NCBI GenBank assembly: GCA_964634465.1
Contig: CAZWLY010000004.1
Location: forward strand, 1-64,000
Length of the DNA stretch: 64,000 bases
From: CAZWLY01 sp964634465
Lineage (GTDB): Bacteria; Desulfobacterota; Desulfarculia; G963662305
Direction of reading: 5' to 3'
Both the position numbers and the translations under genes were made by a program. Positions 24,825 to 32,391 of the stretch are shown here, piece by piece (position 1 is the first letter of the stretch; every line of letters begins with the position of its first letter). The notes beneath the pieces were generated by a model. It did not search any database, was not told the DNA's origin, and was given only the letters and a program-made list of their open reading frames with translations.

Positions 24825-27419
24825 TTACAAAATGGCGATTAAGGCCTCTTTGATTTCGGTTATCTGTTCCGGGTCCTCGGCCTTGCCGCCGTCCCGGTCG
24901 GTGACGTAGAAGACGTCCAGAACCTGATCGACCTTGGTCGAGATCTTGGCCAGATGGATCTCCAGGTCCAGCTCGAACATGACCTGGGTGATGTCGTAGA
25001 GCAGCCCCAGTCTGTCGTAGGCGGCCACCTCGATGACGGTGTGGAAGTCGGAGACGGTGTTGTCCAGCTCGACCGTGGGCGGCTTGAGGGGGAGGTTCCG
25101 GTCCGGCTCGCGGAGCTGACCCCGCTTCTGGGCCAGCCGGACGGCCAGGGCCAGCTTACCCGATACGGCCCGGACCATGTCCTGCTCCACTTTGGCCCAT
25201 TTCTCCGCTTTGGTCAGCGGGTCCCGGGGAAACTCCACCTGGAAGACGACGATGGACAGCTTGTCCACGGTGTTGTAGATCTGGGCGCCCAGAATGTTCA
25301 GCCCGTTTAGGGTCATCACCCCGGCCATCCGGCCGAAGAGACCCCGCCGGCGGCGGGTGACCAGGGTCAATTGGCAGTAGCCGGCCTCGCTTCGCTCCTC
25401 CACCTTGAGCACCAACCGCCGGCCGGCCTTGAGTTGGGTCTGGAGTTCGATGTGCTCGGCGATGACCGGCGGCTCGGTGGCCAGAAGATACTGATCGGAC
25501 ATGGCGTCCAGGCGCCGGGCCGCCTCCTCGGCCGGCACGCGCTGGCCAAGAAGGGCGATCACCTCCTCCCTCAAGCCGGCCAGCCACTCCGGCGAGCCCA
25601 GATGGTCCAGGTCGCGGCGCTGGAGCATGGCCAGGGTCTTGATGTAGAACTCCTTGACCAGAGTCGATTTCCAGGACGTCCAGGCGCTGGGTCCGGTGGC
25701 CTTGCCGTCGGCGATGGAAAGCAGGTACAGCATGGCCAGCCGCTCCTCGTCGCCGACCAGCCGGGCCGCCTCGAAGAGCATCTTCTCGTCGTGGAGGTCC
25801 CGGCGGCTGGCCGTATCCGACAAGAAGAGGTGGTTGGCGATGAGAAACCTGACCACCCCGGCCTCCTCATCGCTCAGATCGAGGCGTTTCAGGAGCGGTT
25901 TGACCATCTCCGCGCCGCGGCGGGCGTGGCCCTTGCCCTCGACCTTGCCCACGTCGTGGAGCAGGGCGGCCAGGTACAGGAGTCGAGGCCGGGAGATCTG
26001 TCCCAGCAACTCGGCGGCCAGGGCTTCGCCGTCGTCCTCGTGTGAGGCCAAGGCGCTCAAGACGTCCACCGTCCGGAGCTGATGGACATCGACGGTGTAG
26101 AGGTGGTAGGCGTCGTCCTGGGGCAACTGAAAGACGCCGGCCGTCTCCGGCAGATAGGCTCCCAGCAGGCCGGAGTGGTGCATGGTGGTCAACGCGCCGG
26201 CCTCGGGCCTTTTCGGCATCAAGGCGGCGTAGAACAGGCCCCGGATGGTCTCGTCCCGGCGGAAGTTCTCGTCGACCAGGTACAGATGGCGCCTCACCTG
26301 CTGCCGGGCCTGGTGGGAGACCTTGATCCCGCTTTCGGCCGAAACGGCGAAGAGGCGCATCATCTGCTCCGGCTCGGCGTCCAGCGCGTCCGGGTCGGCG
26401 AACCAGAGCTTGCCGCCCAGCGAGATGAAGTCTTCCTTCACCGTCTTGGGCCGGCCCGAGCGGGACTCCGACTCCAGGCGCATCGAGGCCCGCTCGAAGA
26501 ACAGATCCCGGATGTTGCGAAGCCCGAAGGCCCGGGTGTAGTAGGCCTGCATGAAGCGTTGGGCCCGGGACAGCCCCTCTTCGTTCTTGAACTCCATGAA
26601 CGCGGCCACCTTGTCTTGGGCCTCGAAGGTCAACCGGTCGTCGTGACCGCCGGCCAGGTAGTGGAGATGGTTTCTCACCCGCCACAGGAAGTCCCTGGCT
26701 TCGCCGATGAAGGCCACCTCCTCGTCGGCGATCAACCCCTGATCGGCCAGCCCGGTCAGATTGCCGGTTCCGAAGCAGCCCAGTCCGACCCAGGTGATGG
26801 TGTGGATGTCGCGAAGCCCCCCTTCCCCTTCTTTGAGATGGGGCTCCAAGAGGTAGGGGGTGTGGCCGAAGCGCTTCTGGCGCTCGATGTCGCCGGCCCG
26901 CACCCGGTCCAGAAAGGCCCGTTTGGCCTGGGGCGGGGCCAGCGATTCGGCCAGGGCGGCGGCCAACTCCTCGGCCAGCTTGGTCGGGCCGGCCAGGGGG
27001 CGGGCGGTCAGCATCGCCACCAGGGCCGAGAAGTCCTTCCCGGCCATCTCCAAGGCGTCGTCGATGGTCCGGGTCGAGTGGCTGACGTCCAGGCCCAGGT
27101 CCCAGAGGGGATAGAGGATCTGCTGGGCCAGCTTCTCCATCTCCTGATGGGTGTCGGGCGGGTAGAGAAACATCAGATCCACGTCGGAATTGAGGTTGAG
27201 CTCCCCCCGGCCGAAGCCGCCCAAGGCGACCAGGCAGACCGAGGTCATGGCCGGGTAGCGGACCAGAGCCTCGGCGAAGAGCCGCCGGACCACACCCTCG
27301 ACCCAGTCGGAGTGGCGCTTGACAAAGACCGCTCCCGGCATGCCGGCCAGGTGGTCCCTGATCAGACTCTCCCGGGCCTGCCTCAGCTCGCCGATCAGTC
27401 CTTTGGGTTTGCGGGGCAT
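24825..27419 (-). CDS. glnD: PII uridylyltransferase / uridylyl-removing enzyme
   Basis: Senses glutamine and uridylylates or deuridylylates PII. 864 residues in the usual order: nucleotidyltransferase (GGFGRGELNLNSDVDLMFLYP, about 68-88), PII-uridylyltransferase helical domain, HD domain for removal (LLYLAALLHDVGKVEGKGHARRG, about 480-502), and two C-terminal ACT domains (about 690-770 and 795-864; VIEVAAYDRLGLLYDITQVM). All catalytic signatures are present. It is 19 bp after glnB, whose product it modifies. Confidence 0.95.
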   Translation of the reverse strand: MPRKPKGLIGELRQARESLIRDHLAGMPGAVFVKRHSDWVEGVVRRLFAEALVRYPAMTSVCLVALGGFGRGELNLNSDVDLMFLYPPDTHQEMEKLAQQILYPLWDLGLDVSHSTRTIDDALEMAGKDFSALVAMLTARPLAGPTKLAEELAAALAESLAPPQAKRAFLDRVRAGDIERQKRFGHTPYLLEPHLKEGEGGLRDIHTITWVGLGCFGTGNLTGLADQGLIADEEVAFIGEARDFLWRVRNHLHYLAGGHDDRLTFEAQDKVAAFMEFKNEEGLSRAQRFMQAYYTRAFGLRNIRDLFFERASMRLESESRSGRPKTVKEDFISLGGKLWFADPDALDAEPEQMMRLFAVSAESGIKVSHQARQQVRRHLYLVDENFRRDETIRGLFYAALMPKRPEAGALTTMHHSGLLGAYLPETAGVFQLPQDDAYHLYTVDVHQLRTVDVLSALASHEDDGEALAAELLGQISRPRLLYLAALLHDVGKVEGKGHARRGAEMVKPLLKRLDLSDEEAGVVRFLIANHLFLSDTASRRDLHDEKMLFEAARLVGDEERLAMLYLLSIADGKATGPSAWTSWKSTLVKEFYIKTLAMLQRRDLDHLGSPEWLAGLREEVIALLGQRVPAEEAARRLDAMSDQYLLATEPPVIAEHIELQTQLKAGRRLVLKVEERSEAGYCQLTLVTRRRRGLFGRMAGVMTLNGLNILGAQIYNTVDKLSIVVFQVEFPRDPLTKAEKWAKVEQDMVRAVSGKLALAVRLAQKRGQLREPDRNLPLKPPTVELDNTVSDFHTVIEVAAYDRLGLLYDITQVMFELDLEIHLAKISTKVDQVLDVFYVTDRDGGKAEDPEQITEIKEALIAIL

Positions 27420-27438
27420 CTCGACCGGGGTTCTCGGG

Positions 27439-27777
27439 TCAGACCGCGTCGGGGCCGCGTTCGCCGGTTCTGATGCGGATGACCTCCTCGACCGACGTGA
27501 CGAATATCTTGCCGTCGCCGATCTTACCGGTGGACGCCGTCTCCATGATGACCTCGACCACCCGATCGGCCAGGGTGTCGTCGACCACCAGTTCGATCAT
27601 TATCTTGGGCAGAAAATCGACCACATACTCGGCGCCGCGGTAGATTTCCTTGCGGCCCTTCTGGCGGCCGAAGCCCCTAACCTCGATCACGGTCATGCCG
27701 GCCACGCCAAGATCGTTGAGGGCGTCCTTGACCTCGTCCAGTTTGAAGGGCTTGATGATCGCTTCGACTTTTTTCAT
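27439..27777 (-). CDS. glnB: PII nitrogen regulatory protein
   Basis: 112-residue trimeric signal protein that binds ATP/ADP and 2-oxoglutarate. The T-loop carries KEIYRGAEYVVDF with Tyr-51, the uridylylation site, and the C-terminal signature TGKIGDGKIFV is present. The ATG at 27777 begins the canonical MKKVEAIIKPFKL; the longer upstream frame crosses the promoter and is rejected. GlnB and GlnK cannot be told apart reliably here. The neighbours (glnD, glnA, glnE) rather than amtB favour a GlnB role. Confidence 0.95.
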   Translation of the reverse strand: MKKVEAIIKPFKLDEVKDALNDLGVAGMTVIEVRGFGRQKGRKEIYRGAEYVVDFLPKIMIELVVDDTLADRVVEVIMETASTGKIGDGKIFVTSVEEVIRIRTGERGPDAV

Positions 27778-27820
27778 CGTGCACCTCGATTGAGTATTAA
27801 AGGTGTCCTTAACAGAATAC

Positions 27821-27836
27821 AGCAAACAGCATGCCA
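27821..27836 (-). promoter_or_regulatory. Sigma-54 promoter of the glnB-glnD-glnA-glnE operon
   Basis: Minus strand reads TGGCAT-GCTGT-TTGCT, matching TGGCAC-N5-TTGCW, with the GG and GC doublets exactly 12 bases apart. Transcription would start near 27810, about 33 bp before the glnB ATG. Palindromes that could serve as activator sites lie 68-126 bp upstream. Confidence 0.75.
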
Positions 27837-27903
27837 AGAGCATGCTTACCGATAATTCAATAATATCAAACAATAACCTGTCTCCGGTCCTGGAAATCGA
27901 GAG

Positions 27904-27947
27904 ACAAAAATGTATGGAACCACCGGTTGTCCTACAAAAATGTAGGA
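27904..27947. promoter_or_regulatory. Paired palindromic activator sites upstream of glnB
   Basis: ACAAAAATGT occurs at 27904-27913 and again at 27934-27943, 30 bp apart (about three helical turns). The second copy is the core of a perfect 7-bp inverted repeat with a 4-bp spacer, TCCTACA-AAAA-TGTAGGA, at 27930-27947. The position is right for an enhancer of the sigma-54 promoter. A third copy of the same core overlaps the start of the adjacent activator gene. Confidence 0.55.
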
Positions 27948-27955
27948 TACCCGAC

Positions 27956-29464
27956 TCAGGCGTTGAAACTTTTGGGATCGATGCCGTACTTCTTGACCTT
28001 GTAGCCGATCTGGCGCTGGGTGAGGCCCAGTTCGGCGGCGGCTTTGGTCAGGTTGCCCTTGGTCCGGCTCAGGGAGGAGCGGATCAGGCCGGCCTCCAGT
28101 TCGGCCACCGCTTCGGGCAGGGAGGTCGGCTCGTGTCGGGGAACGGCCGCGGCCACGGAAGGCGGCAGGTGGACGGCCCTGATCGTCCGGTCTTCGGTCA
28201 GCAAGACGGCCCGTTCGATGCAGTTTTCCAGCTCCCGGACGTTGCCCGGCCAGGCGTAGTTCAGCAGCAGCTCGATGGCCTCGGGCGAGACCCGCCGCAC
28301 GTCCCGGTCGTGCTCGCTCGCCGCCCGGTCGATGAAGTGATCGACCAACAGCAGGATGTCGGCCTTGCGCTCGCGCAGGGGCGGCATGTGGATCGGAAAG
28401 ACGTTGAGCCGGTAGTAGAGGTCCTCACGGAAGGTTCCTTCGGCCAAGGCCTTTTCCAGATCGCGGTTGGTGGCGGCCAAAACCCGGACGTCGACGCTGA
28501 TCGTCTTGGTGCCGCCCAGGCGCTCCAATTCGCGATCTTGTAGAATTCTCAAGAGCTTGCCTTGCGCGCTCAGAGGTAAGGAGCCGATTTCGTCCAGAAA
28601 GATGGTCCCGCCGGCGGCCAGTTCGAACTTGCCCGGTTTGGCCTTGAGCGCCCCGGTGAACGCCCCCTTCTCGTGGCCGAACAGCTCGGCTTCGATGAGG
28701 CTGTCGGGCAGCGCGGCGCAGTTGACGTTGATGAACGGGCCCTTGGCCCGGGGCGAGGCGTAGTGGATGGCCTGGGCGGCCAGCCCCTTGCCGGTGCCGC
28801 TCTCGCCGCGGATGAGCACCGTCGTCTTGGACCGGGCCACCTTGTCGATGAGAGTGAAGACCTCGTGCATCACCGCCGAGTTGCCGATCAGGTTGGCCGA
28901 GGAGAACCGGGTGGTCAACTGGCTCTTGAGGCGGCGGTTTTCCTCGTCCAGCCGCTCGGCCTCCAACTGGGCCACGCTTTGGGCGATCAGCCCGGCCACC
29001 AATTTCAGGAACTGGACTTCTTCGTCGAGGTCGGCAACCTCGCTGGTCGGTTTATCGACCCACAGCGCACCGATGGGCTCGTCGCCGGTGAGGATGGGTA
29101 CGCAGATGAAGGCTAGGTCGCCAGCCTCGTCCTTGCGGGCGCCGGTGCGGTCCAAAAACAACGGTTCCTCGGACACTTTGGGCACGGCTATCGGCTCGCC
29201 GGCGGCCACCACCCGGCCGGTGACGCCCTCGCCCAGAGCGTAGGTGCCCCGCTTGATCTCCTCATCGGTCAGCCCGTAGGCCGCTTCGAGTTGGATCTGG
29301 CCGCTGAGTCGGTTCAAGAGACTGACCGCCCCCCGGCCGATGTTGAGATGGCGGTGAAGCAACCCAAGGGTCTCCTCCAGGGCGCCGGTCAGGTCGTCGG
29401 GGCCGGTCAATATCCTCGAGAGCCGATAGAGGCACTCCAGCCTGTCGTCGGGTCGAGCTGGCAT
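27956..29464 (-). CDS. NifA-like sigma-54-dependent activator (GAF-AAA+-Fis)
   Basis: 502 residues: N-terminal GAF domain (about 20-165), central sigma-54 interaction AAA+ domain (about 190-425) with Walker A GESGTGKG, the sigma-54 contact loop GAFTGA intact, Walker B GGTIFLDEI and the R-finger region FREDLYYRLNVFPIHMPPLRERK, and a C-terminal Fis-type helix-turn-helix (LTKAAAELGLTQRQIGYKVKKYGID) most like NifA. It lies immediately upstream of glnB in the same orientation and is its probable activator. No phosphoreceiver domain is present, so control is through GAF or by PII, as for NifA. No nif genes are in the window. No Shine-Dalgarno sequence is visible; a palindrome covers the start codon instead. 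Confidence 0.9.
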   Translation of the reverse strand: MPARPDDRLECLYRLSRILTGPDDLTGALEETLGLLHRHLNIGRGAVSLLNRLSGQIQLEAAYGLTDEEIKRGTYALGEGVTGRVVAAGEPIAVPKVSEEPLFLDRTGARKDEAGDLAFICVPILTGDEPIGALWVDKPTSEVADLDEEVQFLKLVAGLIAQSVAQLEAERLDEENRRLKSQLTTRFSSANLIGNSAVMHEVFTLIDKVARSKTTVLIRGESGTGKGLAAQAIHYASPRAKGPFINVNCAALPDSLIEAELFGHEKGAFTGALKAKPGKFELAAGGTIFLDEIGSLPLSAQGKLLRILQDRELERLGGTKTISVDVRVLAATNRDLEKALAEGTFREDLYYRLNVFPIHMPPLRERKADILLLVDHFIDRAASEHDRDVRRVSPEAIELLLNYAWPGNVRELENCIERAVLLTEDRTIRAVHLPPSVAAAVPRHEPTSLPEAVAELEAGLIRSSLSRTKGNLTKAAAELGLTQRQIGYKVKKYGIDPKSFNA

Positions 29465-29478
29465 GACAAAAATGTCAT
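29463..29478. promoter_or_regulatory. Palindrome over the start codon of the sigma-54 activator gene
   Basis: ATGACA-AAAA-TGTCAT, a perfect 6-bp inverted repeat with a 4-bp spacer whose core ACAAAAATGT equals the glnB upstream sites. It covers the first bases of the activator gene, so a bound protein would block transcription or the message would start beyond it. Suggests autoregulation. Confidence 0.5.
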
Positions 29479-29766
29479 ATCACACCGGTTCTGGTTGGGC
29501 AAACGGTTTGAGACGGAGCTCGAAAGACGAGCCGCCGCCCCGATCGGCCGGCCGGTGAAAGTGCAACGGCTGAGGGTGTTTCCCGCCGCCCGGGCCGGGT
29601 CGATTAACCTTGACTCCTTCAGGCTATTTGGCGAATATGGCCCCCAAAACGCTATTGGCCGTTTGTACGGGCGCTTCGGGGCCTGGCGAAGCGGCCGGCG
29701 CGGCATCTGTTTTTCAGCCTGGCGCTGTTTTATTACCCAGCCGACCTTCAAACGAATGAGCGACCG
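29465..29766. other. Divergent intergenic stretch
   Basis: 302 bp with no credible gene. It holds the palindrome at its left edge and a weak sigma-70-like -35 (TTGACT at 29610-29615) without a good -10 at the expected distance, possibly serving the membrane protein gene at 29767. Confidence 0.4.
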
Positions 29767-31329
29767 ATGTCCTCAGTCTACAAGACCGTCCTGGCGATAG
29801 CGATCTGCCTTTTTCTGGCAGTCAACCTGCTTACCCTCAAGGACGGCCACAACTGGGGCGGCGATTTCGGCCAGTACCTCAAACACGCCCAAAACCTTCT
29901 CTCGGGCCGGAACTACGACCACGGCATCTATTTCGTCCCCCAAGGTGATCCGTCGTTGGATTTACGGGCCGGCGGTTTCTCGCCGGACAAATACCCGCCC
30001 GGACTGCCCTTGCTGCTGAGTCCCTTGATTGCCGTGTGGGGGATCGACTTGGCGGCGCTCAAGAGCTTGAACGTGATCTTTTGGGCCCTGTGGGCCCTTA
30101 TCATGGCCGGGATGATCCGTCGCCGATTGGGCGAACCGATGGCGTTGCTGGCCCTGCTGTTTCTGCTCTCCTCGCCCTGGGTCTTCACCTTCAAGCAGAG
30201 CATCACCTCCGACATCCCCTTTCTGTTCTTCGCCTTTTTGGCCGTGGCCGTCTACGAGACCAGGGTCGAGCCCAAAGACGCCCCACCCAAAAGGCGGCTT
30301 TGGGGGCTGGTCTTCTTCGGGCTGGCGGCCGGCTTCGCCGTCTGGATCAGAACCGCCGGCTTGGCCCTGTTCGTGGCCGCCTTCATCCATTTGGCCGTCT
30401 TTAAACGGGACTGGCGGTCCCTGGCTCTCACGGCGGCGGCCGCACTCGTCACCCTTGTCGGCCAGCGGCTCCTTATCGGTCCCAGCGTCGGCTACGCCGA
30501 TCAACTCCTCTTCGCCGGGTCGGGAAATCTCGTCTCCCAGACGCTCACCACCCTGCTCTTCGCCGTCTACAGCCTGTTGCGGTTTTTCATCCCCTCGCCC
30601 CAGTTGGCCTCTTACTTCATCGTCCGGCTGGTCTTCGGCCTGGTCGTTCTCTGGGTCGGGGTCTACTTCATCTGGAGTCGGTTGGCGGCCCGCTCGCTCT
30701 CCATGGCCGATCTGTTCTTTGTCGTCTACACCGGAGTCATCGTCCTTTGGCCGTGGGCGACGGTGACTCGGTTTTACCTGCCGACCATGGGTCTCGGCTT
30801 GATCCTGTTCCTGGAGAGTTTCAAGGGCGTCAAGCCGGTCGAATCCCTCGGCAAGCGCGCTGCGAGCGTTCTCGGCGGGATGATGGCCCTGGCCCTGGCC
30901 GGGAATCTCGTCGCCACCGCATCTTACTGGAACTACGACGACGACGCGGTGATGCAGCCGGCCAGCCAGGAGCTGTTCAATTGGGTCAAGGCCAACGTTG
31001 CGGCCGATGAGCACTACATCTTTTTCAAGCCCCGGGTGCTGGCCTTCTTCTCCGGGCGGACCGGGGCGGTCTACGACCGCAAGGCGAGTTTGACTCCCCA
31101 GTTGGAGCGCTTCAGGAAGGCTGGTATAAGGTGGTTGATTCTCCGTCGCCGGGAGGCCGAGGCCGTGGCCTCGAACCCGAATTATGTTGAAAAGTGGTCC
31201 AACCGGCGATTTGTGATCTTCTACGCTCCGCCGGAACGCAGTTCCCTGGAGCGGCCGTCCGGCCCGGCCGGCGGCGCGGGGTCCGGCGTCGGCCGGAGGA
31301 GCCCAAGCACCATGGCGACGAGTGGATGA
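29767..31329 (+). CDS. GT-C type membrane glycosyltransferase-like protein (ArnT/PMT class)
   Basis: 520 residues with an N-terminal TM segment, then a loop with GGDFGQYLKHAQNLLSGRNY carrying the acidic residue usual in the first periplasmic loop of GT-C enzymes, and about 10 further TM segments (LMALLALLFLLSSPWVF, LWGLVFFGLAAGFAVWIRTAGLALFVAAF, LVFGLVVLWVGVYFIW, DLFFVVYTGVIVLWPWAT). A short soluble tail with FKPRVLAFFSGRTGAVYDRK follows. Such proteins use polyprenyl-phosphate sugars to glycosylate lipids or proteins in the periplasm. Acceptor and donor are unknown. It overlaps or abuts the next membrane protein gene. Confidence 0.7.
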   Translation: MSSVYKTVLAIAICLFLAVNLLTLKDGHNWGGDFGQYLKHAQNLLSGRNYDHGIYFVPQGDPSLDLRAGGFSPDKYPPGLPLLLSPLIAVWGIDLAALKSLNVIFWALWALIMAGMIRRRLGEPMALLALLFLLSSPWVFTFKQSITSDIPFLFFAFLAVAVYETRVEPKDAPPKRRLWGLVFFGLAAGFAVWIRTAGLALFVAAFIHLAVFKRDWRSLALTAAAALVTLVGQRLLIGPSVGYADQLLFAGSGNLVSQTLTTLLFAVYSLLRFFIPSPQLASYFIVRLVFGLVVLWVGVYFIWSRLAARSLSMADLFFVVYTGVIVLWPWATVTRFYLPTMGLGLILFLESFKGVKPVESLGKRAASVLGGMMALALAGNLVATASYWNYDDDAVMQPASQELFNWVKANVAADEHYIFFKPRVLAFFSGRTGAVYDRKASLTPQLERFRKAGIRWLILRRREAEAVASNPNYVEKWSNRRFVIFYAPPERSSLERPSGPAGGAGSGVGRRSPSTMATSG

Positions 31330-31333
31330 TCCG

Positions 31334-32359
31334 ATGAACGACTGGCCGAACAGAAAGTGGATCCCCCTGCTGATCGTCTGTCTGGGGGCGTTGACCTTCT
31401 TCACCGTCTACGTCCAGGCCACCAGCCTGAACCTGAAATACATGTCCGAATCCGGCCAACAGTTGGCCAAGCACAACGCGGTTTTGGCCGGCCGGTCCTG
31501 GGACCCGTGGCAGTACCGGGTCCTGGCCGAGTATCTGGTCGAGGGCTGGCTGAGGCTGGTCAGGTGGCTCGAGCCTCCCGCCTTCGTCTTCGTCAGGAAT
31601 CCGGTGGGCCCCACGGCCATCGCCTTCATTTCGTTCAGGCTGTTGCAGAACTTCGTGCTGTTTTTGTCGGCGTTTCTCTTCTACCGTCTCCTGGGCCTCG
31701 GCCGGGCGGCGGCCCTCATCGGCCTGGTTCTGGTCGCCTGGGGGATGAGTAACGCCCTGTTTTCGAGCGACCTGTCGTTCAACACCTACTTCGACGTCAT
31801 CTACTACCTGCTGGCAGGGATAATAATCCTCAAGAAATGGGACCTCCTGGTCATTCCCCTGGCCTTGGTCGCGGCGGCCAATCGGGAGACCAGCCTGCTC
31901 ATTCCGTTCATGCTGGCCGCGGCTCGGCTGGAGTTCAAGCCCAGGCTCAGACTGCCCCGAAAGAGCCTTTTCATCGCCGCCGCCGCCTTCGTCCTGCAGG
32001 CGGGCTGGTATTTGGGGGTGAGGTGGTACTATGGGCCCAAGGAGCTGCTGGTCCCCTTCGGCAAGACCCAGGGGCTCGAGCTGCTGCTCCACAATCTGAC
32101 CTGGCCGGTGGCCTGGCTGGAGTTGACCGACACCCTGAGCCTGCTGCCCTTGCTGGCCGTGGTGCTCATCAAGCGTTGGCCGGCCGTGTTGAAGGCCTAC
32201 TTCTGGGCGGTGATTCCGGCTTGGTTCCTGGTCCACTATCTGGGCGGCTACGTGGCCGAGACCCGCCTCTTCCTGGTCCCGCTGGCCCTTGTCTTCGTGC
32301 CGGGAGCCCTGTTCGGGGCGCTCGAAACGGGCCAGGGCGGCTCTCACGCCTCGACCTGA
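31334..32359 (+). CDS. Polytopic membrane protein, glycosyltransferase-like, function unknown
   Basis: 341 residues with about nine TM segments. After the first TM comes a periplasmic loop with SWDPWQYRVLAEYLVEGWL; a WQYR-x-L motif in the first loop recurs in putative GT-C-like membrane proteins. RETSLLIPFMLAAARLEF and VAETRLFLVPLALVFVPGA are other conserved-looking pieces. A GTG at 31322 inside the end of the previous gene is an alternative start; both have weak ribosome sites. The coupling implies joint work with the preceding glycosyltransferase-like protein. Confidence 0.65.
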   Translation: MNDWPNRKWIPLLIVCLGALTFFTVYVQATSLNLKYMSESGQQLAKHNAVLAGRSWDPWQYRVLAEYLVEGWLRLVRWLEPPAFVFVRNPVGPTAIAFISFRLLQNFVLFLSAFLFYRLLGLGRAAALIGLVLVAWGMSNALFSSDLSFNTYFDVIYYLLAGIIILKKWDLLVIPLALVAAANRETSLLIPFMLAAARLEFKPRLRLPRKSLFIAAAAFVLQAGWYLGVRWYYGPKELLVPFGKTQGLELLLHNLTWPVAWLELTDTLSLLPLLAVVLIKRWPAVLKAYFWAVIPAWFLVHYLGGYVAETRLFLVPLALVFVPGALFGALETGQGGSHAST

Positions 32360-32391
32360 AGCCCTCCGCGGGCCCGAATGGTTGATGGCGG

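Noticed and set aside
27439..27873. Longer PII reading frame from 27873
   Set aside because: It would cross the sigma-54 promoter; the canonical PII N-terminus MKKVEAIIKPF starts at 27777.
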